Positions 53,899 to 62,162 of a stretch of DNA of 64,000 nucleotides are shown in pieces (position 1 is the first letter of the stretch; every line of letters begins with the position of its first letter). The position numbers were made by a program, and so were the translations under genes. The DNA is taken from assembly GCF_040639655.1 (NCBI RefSeq), contig NZ_JBFAAI010000023.1, forward strand, positions 73,779 through 137,778, written 5' to 3'. Source of the DNA: Actinoplanes sp040639655 (GTDB taxonomy: Bacteria; Actinomycetota; Actinomycetes; Mycobacteriales; Micromonosporaceae). The notes beneath the pieces were generated by a model. The model ran no database searches and was not told the DNA's origin. It saw only the letters and a list, made by a program, of their open reading frames with translations.

Positions 53899-53931
53899 AT
53901 CGGACACCGGGCCGTCATGCTGAGGAGCCGG

Positions 53932-53972
53932 AACGTCAGTGGGGCAGGAAACGTCTGCGGGGGCGGAACGTC
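53932..53972 (+). promoter_or_regulatory. Three direct repeats with AACGTC core before the ketosynthase gene
   Basis: AACGTC at 53932, 53950 and 53967 (spacings 18 and 17 bases), each followed by a GT/GC step and a G-run. They lie 13-53 bases before the GTG of the KAS III-like gene and could be activator sites. Confidence 0.5.
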
Positions 53973-53984
53973 TGTGGGGGGATA

Positions 53985-54965
53985 GTGCGGGTCGGAATCA
54001 CCGGGGTCGGAACCCATCTGCCGGAGTGCGAGGTCACCACGACCGAGCTGCAGGACCGGATCGGGAAGCTGCCCCGCGGCCTGCTGGCCCGCCTCACCGG
54101 CATCGAACGGCGGCGGATCGCGGCCGACGACGAGTACGCCTCGACGCTCGGACTGCACGCGGCCCGCGCAGCGCTGGCCGGTGCCGGTCACGAGCCGGCC
54201 GACGTGGATCTGCTGCTGTTCGCGTCGGCCAGCCGGGACATGGTCGAGCCGGCCACCGCGCACATCCTGCAGGACGCGCTCGGCAGCCGGGCGCACGCGA
54301 TGGACGTCACCAACGCCTGCAACAGTTTCGTCAACGGGATCGACCTGGCCCGGTCGATGATCCTGGCCGGGCGGGCGCGGCGGGCCCTGGTCGTGACCGG
54401 GGAGACGCCGAGCCGGGTGATGCGGCCCCGGGTCTCCGGGATGGCCGAGGTGCGGCAGGCGTTCGCCGGGTACACCTTCGGTGACGCCGGGGCGGCCGTC
54501 GTCGTGGAGCCGGTGGAGCGCGGCGGGATCCTGGACGTCGACACCGAGACGTACTCCGAGCACTGGACGGTCGGCGGGATCCCGGGCGGCGGATCCCGGC
54601 ATCCACGCGGCGACGAGTACAGCTATTTCACCGGGGACGGGCACCGGCTGCGCGGCGTGTTCGAGAAGATCGGCCCGAGCATCCTGGACCGGGTCCGCGC
54701 CCGGACCGGGTTCGAGTTCACCGACTACGCGCGGATCCTCGTGCACCAGGTGACGCTGCCCTACCTGGAGCGGTTCATCGAGGTGACCGGGGTGCCGAAG
54801 GATCGCCTCGAGGTGACCGTGACCTCGCTCGGCAACATGGCCAGCGCGACTCTGGGCGTACAGCTGCATCGGGCTTTCCCGTATCTTTCGCCCGGTGACC
54901 GGGTGCTTCTCGTCGGCCTCGGCGGCGGCGTCAGCATGATGACGATGGTCTGGGAACGCTCGTGA
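53985..54965 (+). CDS. Ketoacyl-ACP synthase III-like protein
   Basis: 326 residues from GTG 53985, preceded by a G-rich stretch. Catalytic triad of KAS III enzymes: Cys112 in DVTNACNSFVNG, His254 in ILVHQVTLPY and Asn284 in TSLGNMASAT. The N-terminal MRVGITGVGTHLP and GIERRRIAADDE and the C-terminal LLVGLGGGVSMMTMVW complete the thiolase-fold pattern. Length fits FabH. It is not in a fatty-acid synthesis operon, so it probably condenses acyl units in a special lipid or polyketide pathway. It overlaps the next gene as GTGA. Confidence 0.9.
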   Translation: MRVGITGVGTHLPECEVTTTELQDRIGKLPRGLLARLTGIERRRIAADDEYASTLGLHAARAALAGAGHEPADVDLLLFASASRDMVEPATAHILQDALGSRAHAMDVTNACNSFVNGIDLARSMILAGRARRALVVTGETPSRVMRPRVSGMAEVRQAFAGYTFGDAGAAVVVEPVERGGILDVDTETYSEHWTVGGIPGGGSRHPRGDEYSYFTGDGHRLRGVFEKIGPSILDRVRARTGFEFTDYARILVHQVTLPYLERFIEVTGVPKDRLEVTVTSLGNMASATLGVQLHRAFPYLSPGDRVLLVGLGGGVSMMTMVWERS

Positions 54966-55699
54966 CCGGCCTCTGGGTGATCGTGCCCGCCTACAACGAG
55001 GCGAGCCGGATCAGCGCCACCCTGCACGCGCTGGCCGCGCAGACCGACACCGGCTTCACCCTGCTCGTCGTCGACAACGGGTCGCAGGACGGCACGGTGG
55101 CCGCCGCCGAGAGGTTCCGGGCGTGCGCGCCGTTCCCGGTGCACGTGCTCGTCGAGACCGAGAAGGGTGTCGGCTGCGCGGTCGACACCGGGTTCCGGCA
55201 CGCCATCGCGGCCGGTGCGACCCTGCTGGCCCGCACCGACGCCGACTGCCTGCCCCGGCCCGGCTGGGTGGCGGCGGCACGGGCCGCGCTGACCGGCGGC
55301 GCCGCCATGGTGTGCGGCCGGATCACCGCCCGGCACGACGAGCACGGGCCGGTCGGGCGGGCGGTGTTCGGGCTGCTCGTAGCGCTCGCGGCGGCCTTCG
55401 GGCGGATCCGGCCGGCACATCGCGGCAGCGGATTCCGGGCGCCCTACCGGATGCACGCCGGCAACAACATGGCGATCACGGCGGAGCTGTACGAGGCGTG
55501 CGGCGGGATGCCGCGGCGGCCGTCACCGACCGACCGGCTCTTTCTCAATCGCGTACGCCGGACGACCTCATCGATCGCCCGCAGCCGGTCGATGGTGGTG
55601 GAGAACTCGACCCGGCGGCTGCGCGCGTACGGGGTGCTGCGGACCGCCCGCTGGTACCTCGACCGCGGAAGCGGCCCCCTGTCCCCCGATCCGCGATGA
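54962..55699 (+). CDS. Glycosyltransferase family 2, first of a related pair
   Basis: 245 residues from GTG 54962, overlapping the ketosynthase stop by four bases, hence coupled translation. GT-A start LWVIVPAYNEASRISATLHALAAQ, VVDNGSQDGTVAAAERF, and the DxD-type motif LLARTDADCLPRPGWVA. It lacks transmembrane segments. The protein is clearly related to the GT2 at 57235 (shared TGFRHAIA.GATLLARTDADCLP). It ends 17 bases before the AMP ligase gene. Donor and acceptor are unknown; with the neighbours, glycosylation of a lipid or polyketide is likely. Confidence 0.88.
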   Translation: MTGLWVIVPAYNEASRISATLHALAAQTDTGFTLLVVDNGSQDGTVAAAERFRACAPFPVHVLVETEKGVGCAVDTGFRHAIAAGATLLARTDADCLPRPGWVAAARAALTGGAAMVCGRITARHDEHGPVGRAVFGLLVALAAAFGRIRPAHRGSGFRAPYRMHAGNNMAITAELYEACGGMPRRPSPTDRLFLNRVRRTTSSIARSRSMVVENSTRRLRAYGVLRTARWYLDRGSGPLSPDPR

Positions 55700-55716
55700 C
55701 CCCCTGAAGGAGCCGC

Positions 55717-57204
55717 GTGCTCGACGAGCTCAGCTCCGGTCTGCGAACCGGCGACGACACCCCGGCGCTGCTACGTGGCCGGCGCACGATCACCCGTGGC
55801 GACCTGGCGGGTCTGCGGGACCGGTACACGATCGCCCTGCACGCCCGTGGCCTGCGCGCCGGCGACACCCTGGGACTGGCGGTCCGCCCCGGACCGCGGG
55901 CCGTGGCCCTGGTGCTCGCCGCGTACCGGCTCGGCATCCGGGTCGCCCTGCTGGACCCGACCGCCGGCCCCGACGTGCTGACCGCCCGCCTGTCGCTGGC
56001 CCGGCCGGCACTGATCGTCGCCGACGCGGCCGCCCAGGCGGTCGCCGGATGGGCCGCGCCGCTGGCCCGCCGCGCCGGCCTCGCGCTGCCCGACTTCACG
56101 GCGCTGGCACCGACCGTCACGGTCGGCTCGCGCCTGCCCGGGAACGCGCCCGCTCTCGCGCTGCGGCCCGGCCCGCTCCCGGCGGCGTACGACGGCGACG
56201 GTGACGCGGTCATCATCTTCACCTCCGGGACGACAAGCAGCCCGCGCGCCGTCGTGCACACCCGGGCCGGCCTCGCCACCGGTCTCCGTGCGGTCGCCGA
56301 ACTGGTCCGGCCGGTACCCGGCGTGCCGGTGCTCGGCGGTACGTTCTTCGTGACGGTGCCGGCGCTGGCCGCCGGTGCACCGGTCGCCGCCCCCGCCGGC
56401 CGACCGCGGACGCTGGCCCGGCAGATCACCGGGTTGCGTCCGCAGGCCACCTACCTCACGCCACCGCAGCTGCGGGCCGCTCTCGGCGCCGGTACGCCGT
56501 TCACCGGACGCGTGTACAGCGGTTCCGCGCCGGTCTCCGCGCACCTGCTGGAACGGGTCCGGGCCGCCGGCGCCGACGAGGCCTGGGGCGTCTACGCGCT
56601 CACCGAGGTCTTCCCGGCGGCGGCTGCCGAGTCCCGCGAGAAGTCCGCCTTCGACGGCGACGGCGACCTGGTCGGCAGCCTGCTTCCCGGGGTGCGCGCC
56701 CGCCTCGACGACACCGGCCAGTTGCTGCTCGCCGGCGCCGGCGTGTGTGACCGGTACCTGGGCTCCGACCCGCACGAATGGGTGGCGACCGGTGACATCG
56801 CGCGCCTCGACGGCGGCCGGGTCGTCCTCGCCGGGCGCGGCAAGGACATGATCCTGCGCAAGGCGGAGAACATCTATCCCGGCCTGTACGAGCCGTCGCT
56901 GCACGTGCCCGGCGTGTCCCTCGCCGTGCTGGTCGGGGTGCCGGCCGGGGACGGCGACGAACATGTCGTCGCGCTGATCGAGACCGTCCCCGGGACCGGG
57001 CGGCAGCAGGTCGAGGCGGCCCTGCGCGAACCGCTGCGACGGATGGGTTCAGCCCGCCCCGACCGGGTCGTGTTCGCCGAGGTCCCGCTCGCCGGGCGGT
57101 CCCGCAAACCCGACCGCGCCGCGGCGGCGACCCTCGTCGCGAGCGAACCGCGCACCGCGGCGCCCGGTACCGGCGGCATCCCGCATCAGAGACGACGACC
57201 ATGA
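55717..57204 (+). CDS. AMP-forming acyl-CoA/acyl-ACP ligase (ANL superfamily)
   Basis: 495 residues from GTG 55717 with GAAGGAG six bases upstream. The A3 phosphate loop is IIFTSGTTSSPRAVVH (about 170), the A5-like motif YALTE, the A7-like ATGDIARLDGGRVVLAGRGKDMILRKAENIYPG and the A10 Lys in AGRSRKPDR. Length is a little short for fatty acyl-CoA ligases (510-560). It should activate a carboxylic acid as acyl-AMP and pass it to CoA or an ACP. No ACP gene is visible nearby. It sits between the two GT2 genes. Confidence 0.9.
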   Translation: MLDELSSGLRTGDDTPALLRGRRTITRGDLAGLRDRYTIALHARGLRAGDTLGLAVRPGPRAVALVLAAYRLGIRVALLDPTAGPDVLTARLSLARPALIVADAAAQAVAGWAAPLARRAGLALPDFTALAPTVTVGSRLPGNAPALALRPGPLPAAYDGDGDAVIIFTSGTTSSPRAVVHTRAGLATGLRAVAELVRPVPGVPVLGGTFFVTVPALAAGAPVAAPAGRPRTLARQITGLRPQATYLTPPQLRAALGAGTPFTGRVYSGSAPVSAHLLERVRAAGADEAWGVYALTEVFPAAAAESREKSAFDGDGDLVGSLLPGVRARLDDTGQLLLAGAGVCDRYLGSDPHEWVATGDIARLDGGRVVLAGRGKDMILRKAENIYPGLYEPSLHVPGVSLAVLVGVPAGDGDEHVVALIETVPGTGRQQVEAALREPLRRMGSARPDRVVFAEVPLAGRSRKPDRAAAATLVASEPRTAAPGTGGIPHQRRRP

Positions 57205-57234
57205 GCATCCGCCGATACGGCGCGCCGGGCCGGC

Positions 57235-57999
57235 ATGCCCGGTGACGTGATAGCCGTCGTCGTGCCCGCCTACAACGAGGCGGCGTCGATCGGGGCGACG
57301 CTGACGGCCCTCGCGCGGCAGACCGATCACGGGTTCCGGCTGGTCGTGGTCGACAACGCCTCCAGCGACGACACCGCCGGGGTGGTACGCCGGTTCGCCG
57401 GCACGGCGCCGTTCCCGGTCGAGATCGTCACCGAGGAAGAGCCGGGGGCCGGGACCGCGGCCGACACCGGGTTCCGGCACGCCATCGCGACCGGCGCCAC
57501 GCTGCTCGCCCGCACCGACGCCGACTGCCTGCCGGCCCCCGACTGGGTGGCGACGCTCCGGACGTACCTGGAAGGTGGTCATGAACTTGTCTGCGGCCGC
57601 AGTGTGCCGCGCCGCGACGAGCGGCCCAGCTGGGCCGAACGCCACGTCTTCCCGGTGGCCGTCCGGCTGGCGGCACTGTACGGCCGCTACCGCAAGTCGC
57701 ATCGCACGCCCGACTTCCGCAGCCCGTACGTCCTGGTCCACGGGCACAACCTGGCCCTGACCGCGGACCTGTACCGCCGATGCGGCGGCACCGCGCGCGA
57801 GGCGCTCGAGGACGGCTCCGAGGACGTCACGCTGCTCAACCGGGCCCGCCGCGAAACCGACCGGATCGTCCGCGCCGAAGACCTGGTCGTCGAGGCCAGC
57901 CTGCGCCGGCTTCGCGCGTGGGGAGCCCGGCGCACCCTGCTCTGGTACTGGGACCGGCGGTGGCGGCCGCCCACCTCGCGTCAGGTCCACGTCCGCTGA
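57235..57999 (+). CDS. Glycosyltransferase family 2, second of a related pair
   Basis: 254 residues from ATG 57235 (weak RBS). IAVVVPAYNEAASIGATLTALARQ, VVDNASSDDTAGVVRRF and LLARTDADCLPAPDWVATL parallel the GT2 at 54962 closely, so the two arose by duplication. EDGSEDVTLLNRARRETDRI holds the likely catalytic ED. Unlike the first copy, its middle FRSPYVLVHGHNLALTADLY keeps a complete acceptor side. No membrane helix. It is 30 bases after the ligase and 72 before the P450. Confidence 0.88.
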   Translation: MPGDVIAVVVPAYNEAASIGATLTALARQTDHGFRLVVVDNASSDDTAGVVRRFAGTAPFPVEIVTEEEPGAGTAADTGFRHAIATGATLLARTDADCLPAPDWVATLRTYLEGGHELVCGRSVPRRDERPSWAERHVFPVAVRLAALYGRYRKSHRTPDFRSPYVLVHGHNLALTADLYRRCGGTAREALEDGSEDVTLLNRARRETDRIVRAEDLVVEASLRRLRAWGARRTLLWYWDRRWRPPTSRQVHVR

Positions 58000-58071
58000 G
58001 ACGCGGGACCACCGTTCCGGCGTGCGGATGCCGCGAGTCATGATCGTCGAGTTCGCGAACAGGAGGCGGGA

Positions 58072-59295
58072 ATGACACAGGCACGGGCGCGCCGACGGGA
58101 CCGGCAGGTCTATCTGCGCAGCCATCCGCTGCTGTTCGCCCTGCTCGCGGCCACCCGTCGCAGCCCGGCCGTCCGTCTCGGCGGGACCGTTCTGGCCCAT
58201 TCGCGCGGCGCCTACGCCGACGGCCTCACCCGGGTGCCGCTGGACCGCACCGCCGAGGGCACCACCGGCGGCGCCGCCGGCCGTCTCACCGGCGGCGGAC
58301 TCCTGTTCGACCAGGACGGCGACGCCCACCGTGGCACCCGCCGCAGCCTTGCCGAGTCCCTCAGCGCGGACGGCGTCGCCCGGCTGCGCCCGGTCTGGAT
58401 CGAGGTGCTCGGCCGCCGCCTCGCCCCGCTCGCCGCCGGCCGGCCGGTGGACCTGGTGGACGTGGCCGCGGAACTCTCCGGCGCCACCGCGGCGGCCCTC
58501 CTCGGGCTCGATGTCGACGCCCGCGCGCTCGCTGCGGCCGCCCGCGCCGCTGCGGCCGCCGGCGCCCGCGAGCACCTGCCGGGACTTCCGCTGCCCGGCC
58601 GGCGCCGGGCCGCCCACCGGGCCGCCCGCCACCTGAACGACCTCCTGGCCTCCGGCTCCGGCGCCGCTCCCCCGGCCGCTCCCGCCCGTGCTGGCGCGCC
58701 TTCCACCGCCGGATGCCCGTCCGGGGAGGCCGGCGGGGGTGACCCGGCCGGCACGGCTGCGGACGCCGGGCGCGGTGACGCTGACGGACTGGCGGCCATG
58801 CTTGCGGTCGCCGCGATCAACACGACGGTCGCCGGGCTGCCGCGCGCTGCGGCCTGGTGTGCCGACGCGGACCTCTGGGCGTACGCGGAATCCGACCTGG
58901 AAGCGTTGACCAGCGAACTCCTGCGTGTCACCGCGCCGACGCCGCTGCTGCCCCGGGTGGCTGCCGGCTCCGGTTCGCTCGCCGGACGGCCGGTCCGGCG
59001 CGGTGACCGGCTCATCCTGGTGGCCCGGCACGCCGTCGACGGTCACCGCCGGGACCCGGAGCCCGCGGACCCGGCCCCGCCCCACGTCACGCAGCTCGTG
59101 TTCGGCGCCGGACCGCACGCCTGCCCGGGCGCGCGTCTGGCCCGGGTGCAGTTCGCCGACGCCCTGGCGGCACTGGCCCCCTACCGCCCAGTCGTGACGG
59201 CAGCCCGCGTGGACCGGAGCAGCGCGCTTCCCGGCTGGGCCACGCTGTTCGTCATTCCCACCCGCCGGCCGTCCCCCGGCAGTCCCACCGCCTGA
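58072..59295 (+). CDS. Cytochrome P450, divergent
   Basis: 407 residues from ATG 58072, with AGGAGG a few bases upstream. The heme loop is LVFGAGPHACPGARLARVQ (Cys351), the ExxR motif is SELLRV (E282, R285). The I-helix reads VAAINTTVAGLPRAA: the usual acidic residue before Thr is Asn250 and the Gly is Ala, so oxygen activation may differ. Residues about 190-238 form an Ala/Gly/Pro-rich low-complexity insertion where the F-G region would be. It is the last gene of the ketosynthase cluster and probably oxidises the cluster product. Redox partners are not encoded nearby. Confidence 0.88.
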   Translation: MTQARARRRDRQVYLRSHPLLFALLAATRRSPAVRLGGTVLAHSRGAYADGLTRVPLDRTAEGTTGGAAGRLTGGGLLFDQDGDAHRGTRRSLAESLSADGVARLRPVWIEVLGRRLAPLAAGRPVDLVDVAAELSGATAAALLGLDVDARALAAAARAAAAAGAREHLPGLPLPGRRRAAHRAARHLNDLLASGSGAAPPAAPARAGAPSTAGCPSGEAGGGDPAGTAADAGRGDADGLAAMLAVAAINTTVAGLPRAAAWCADADLWAYAESDLEALTSELLRVTAPTPLLPRVAAGSGSLAGRPVRRGDRLILVARHAVDGHRRDPEPADPAPPHVTQLVFGAGPHACPGARLARVQFADALAALAPYRPVVTAARVDRSSALPGWATLFVIPTRRPSPGSPTA

Positions 59296-59494
59296 CAGGC
59301 GACGGCAGCAGTTCCCCGGAACTTCCCGGCTCCGGGTAGGGGGGCGGGACGAGAGCCCGCGGCATCCCACGGCGTTCCGGCCATCGCCCCCCCGTTCGCA
59401 ATCACCTGAACCCGCTCGCTATAAATTCCCTCAATGCCCGCCTTCCCCTCCCTCCACGAGAAAGAATTTCCTCTCCGTCTATGGTAAAAATCTT

Positions 59495-59642
59495 CTACAT
59501 ACCAATATCCTTCCAGTCGACGTAGGAGTCATGTTTTAAGCTGGCGAACCCTTCGGCAATCCGCTCCCATTCGTCTTGAGATCGGCAATTCCTCGCTCAA
59601 TGCCCAATCATCGGCACGTGTTATGTGATATGAATACTCCAT
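59495..59642 (-). pseudogene. Frameshifted small AT-rich gene
   Basis: ATG 59642 has a perfect SD (GGAGGA, four bases before). The first frame reads MEYSYHITRADDWALSEELP, then loses frame near 59578; another frame continues as DEWERIAEGFASLKHDSYVD and WKDIGM to a TAG at 59495. Deleting one A in TCAAGAC joins them as LPISDEWERIAEG. Composition is far more AT-rich than elsewhere in the window, a sign of transfer. It resembles small uncharacterised proteins with a TRAxxWxxSExxPIxxxEW pattern, from memory, which are longer, so this looks truncated as well. Confidence 0.7.
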
Positions 59643-59666
59643 TTTTCCTCCAGCTATCATTATCCT

Positions 59667-59850
59667 GACGACTTGCTGTCACCGCACTCGCTGCGGCACG
59701 CCTTCGCCGCCGGCGCCCGCGAAGCCGGGTTGCCTTGCCTCTCGAAGACGTCCAGGACGCTATGGGCCACGCCGATCCGCGCACCCCCCGCCGCTACGAC
59801 CGCGACCGGCACAGCCTTGACCACGACCCCTCTTCGTACTCGGCGCCCGC
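59667..59850 (+). pseudogene. Tyrosine recombinase (integrase) C-terminal fragment
   Basis: The first frame shows DDLLSPHSLRHAFAAGAREAG with the HxLRH active-site box; after a frameshift near 59735 a second frame reads PLEDVQDAMGHADPRTPRRY with the G-H box and the nucleophile Tyr in RRYDRDRHSLD. Together they match the end of phage-type/Xer-like integrases. The N-terminal part is missing, and the AT-rich patch lies directly to the left. This is a scar of a mobile element. Confidence 0.82.
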
Positions 59851-59927
59851 CGGTTGTCTCGTCTCGCTTCAGCGGGTTGCCCGCGCGCCGATAGGAAGAG
59901 GCAAGCGACCAGATAGGGAGCACATCG

Positions 59928-61112
59928 ATGGTGGGTACGGTTCAGGCGTCGGTCCCGGTGTCGGGGGCAGTCAATGCCACGATCGATGAGGTGTTGGCCA
60001 GACGGCTGGTGCAGCCGTTGTTCCAGCCGATCGTGCAGTTGTCCAGTCGCGCGGTGGTGGGGATGGAAGCGCTCGCCCGCGGTCCCGCCGGGACCGATGT
60101 CGAATTCCCCGACCGGTTGTTCGCTGCGGCGCGTGCGGCCGGTCGCCTCGGTGAACTCGACCTGCTGTGCTCCGAGCGGGCGCTGGAGTGCGCCCTGGCC
60201 GCGGTGCAGCCGCCACCGTTACTGTTTGTCAATGCCGAACCCGGGGTGCTGGACCAGCCGCTCTCACCGCGCCTGATCGAACTGGTGAGCGGCGGACTCC
60301 CGTTCCGGGAGGTGCTGGAGTTCACCGAACGGGCGCTGCCCGCCGTGCCGGGCAGCATGCTGCGCATCGCCGGCCTGGCGCAGCAGTGGGGCACCGGTCT
60401 CGCGCTCGACGATGTGGGTGTCGACCCGATGTCGCTGGCGTTCCTGCCGATCCTCGAACCTGAGGTGATCAAGCTGGACATGAGCCTGCTGCGCAGCCCC
60501 GACAGCGCCCACACCCGCGCGGTCTGCGCCGTGGTCCGGCCGGAGGCGCAACGTACCGGCGCTGTGGTGATCGCCGAAGGCATCGAGACCGAAGACGATC
60601 TGATCACCGCCCGCCGGCTCGGCGCCGACTGGGGACAGGGCTGGTTGTTCGGGCGCCCTGGACCCATCGACCACGGCGGTCGCCGGTACGACGCCGCCGC
60701 GGCCCGGATGTTGCGCAAGCCCCGGCCGGGTTTCCATGAGCCGGCCGGTACGCCGTTCGAGGTCGCCGCCGGCCACGCGCCGGTAGCGGCGGCCGACGCC
60801 ACGAGCATTGCGGCCGCGATGGCTCGCCTGCGGGATACGGTCGCTGCCCACGACACCGCGGTGGTGGTGATGTCCTGCCCTGACGCCCGGCTGCCGGTGG
60901 ATGCCATGTCGCTGCAGGAGCTGGCCGGCCGGGCCCGGTCGGTGATCGTGCTGGACCGCCCGATAGCCGACGAGTTCGCGGCGCTGGTGATCGGCCCCGG
61001 CTACGGGTACGCCCTCTGCGCCCGGTCATCGAACGTGCTGGAACTGCTAACCCTCGACGAGCTACCCGCGGTCGCCGCCGTCGCACGCGTTCTACTGAAC
61101 CGGCACAGCTAA
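59928..61112 (+). CDS. EAL-domain c-di-GMP phosphodiesterase with C-terminal DICT-like domain
   Basis: 394 residues, ATG 59928 with AGGGAG eight bases upstream. EAL domain residues 20 to about 265: GMEALARG (EAL), FVNAEP, EFTERAL, LALDDVGVDPMSLAFLPILEPEVIKLDMSLL (DD and K), IAEGIETEDD (E) and GADWGQGWLFGRP (Q), so the metal and catalytic residues are kept and activity is likely. The last 120 residues (DTVAAHDTAVVVMSCPDARLP, GYALCARSSNVLELLTLDELPAV) resemble the DICT sensory domain that accompanies EAL/GGDEF proteins in actinobacteria and cyanobacteria. It is flanked on both sides by broken recombinase genes. Confidence 0.9.
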   Translation: MVGTVQASVPVSGAVNATIDEVLARRLVQPLFQPIVQLSSRAVVGMEALARGPAGTDVEFPDRLFAAARAAGRLGELDLLCSERALECALAAVQPPPLLFVNAEPGVLDQPLSPRLIELVSGGLPFREVLEFTERALPAVPGSMLRIAGLAQQWGTGLALDDVGVDPMSLAFLPILEPEVIKLDMSLLRSPDSAHTRAVCAVVRPEAQRTGAVVIAEGIETEDDLITARRLGADWGQGWLFGRPGPIDHGGRRYDAAAARMLRKPRPGFHEPAGTPFEVAAGHAPVAAADATSIAAAMARLRDTVAAHDTAVVVMSCPDARLPVDAMSLQELAGRARSVIVLDRPIADEFAALVIGPGYGYALCARSSNVLELLTLDELPAVAAVARVLLNRHS

Positions 61113-61400
61113 CAGCGGCCACCGACTAGGTCGCGGGACAGTCCGGCTGATCTAGTAGCCGCGCCCCGCGTCCCAGCGCGCCACCCAACTGGGTACGGTG
61201 ACCGGTGACGTCGCAGGCGGCTACGCCGTGTCCCTCGCCGTGCGGGTCGACACCGGAACCACCTCTACCGGAGGCCAGCTCTCCGGCGACGGTCGCCCTT
61301 CCGGCGCACCACCCGGACCGGGCAGCTCCGGCGGGCCCGGAGGCAGGCCGCCGAGCGTGCCACCGCCGACACGCTGAGCCGATCAATCCGAGCTCGACCG

Positions 61401-61686
61401 TCAGGGCCGTGGCGACGAATCGGTCCCTGCGACCGCTCGATACACCGTCGAGCGGGACACCTCAAGCAGCTCAGCCAGCTGCGAGCCGGTGTGCTCATCG
61501 GCGGCGTGCAACGCCACCGAATGCGGCTCGTGCCGCGGGCTCAGCGGGAATCGCGTGCCGCACAGTCGGCCTTCGTCACTTTCGTCCCTCGCGGCTTCGC
61601 AGCCGCGCCGGATTCGCCTCGGACTCGGCCACCATCGCCAACGCTGTGAGCAACGGCTTGCCCACTGGGTCCGTCGCGCTGTAATC
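61401..61686 (-). pseudogene. Serine recombinase (resolvase/invertase) C-terminal fragment with frameshifts
   Basis: In order, three frames give YSATDPVGKPLLTALAMVAE and SEANPARLRSREGRK, then VTKAD, then GRLCGTRFPLSPRHEPHSV, LHAADEHTGSQLAELLEVSR and STVYRAV. This is the familiar order of Tn3/Pin-type resolvases: end of the catalytic helix, linker GRLRGKxPKLS and helix-turn-helix. The catalytic serine end is absent or unrecognisable. The stretches 61113-61400 and 61687-61958 around it hold no gene I can support and may contain further decayed parts. Confidence 0.8.
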
Positions 61687-61958
61687 CGATGCCGTCCATC
61701 TCCGGCACCGTGCAGCACACTGTCGGCAGAGGCGTCTCTGACCCGTGCCAGCTACGCGCGTCACCGGCCGGACCCGTCGCCATCTCCCCGATTCCGTCAA
61801 TACCGCACTCGATGCTCTGAGGTCAATCAACGACACGGTCCCTACAGGCACCCCTGTTCCCAGACGGGGCCTGCGCCGGGGGGAATTGTGGTTTCCAGTT
61901 TGGCGCACGGCCTGGCATTCGAAGATGAGGGCAGGTAAGGCTCCCTCAGCTGATCAAG

Positions 61959-62162
61959 GTGTTCACCGTGCCGATCCACTGGTTCTCCGACCGCAGCGTA
62001 CGAATCAGAGTTCATGTCGCGGTGGCCGTGGGCGCCGTGGGCGCCTTGGCTGTCGGCATGCAGTCGCTGCTGCTGCGTGATGCCGACCAGCGGATGGCCA
62101 CGGTGACCGGTGGCCGCGTCACCACCGCTGAGGCGGCGGATGCCGGGGCCAGGCAACCGTGA
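61959..62162 (+). CDS. 67-codon membrane ORF coupled to the GGDEF gene
   Basis: GTG 61959 start (no strong RBS). One membrane helix (VHVAVAVGAVGALAVGMQSLLL). WFSDRSVRIRVHVAVAVGAV resembles the N-terminus of actinobacterial chemoreceptors (WFTDRTVRTKV-type), so it may be the leftover first part of such a gene. Its TGA overlaps the GTG of the GGDEF gene (GTGA), so it could act as a translational lead-in. It could be non-functional. Confidence 0.5.
   Translation: MFTVPIHWFSDRSVRIRVHVAVAVGAVGALAVGMQSLLLRDADQRMATVTGGRVTTAEAADAGARQP

Noticed and set aside
53985..59295. OleABCD or beta-lactone cluster
   Set aside because: Ketosynthase and ligase are present, but OleD-type reductase and OleB-type hydrolase are lacking, and two GT2 genes are not part of that pathway.
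61205..61684. Plus-strand coding frame of 159 residues
   Set aside because: Pro/Ala/Arg-rich, partly antisense to the resolvase fragment, no domain and no RBS.
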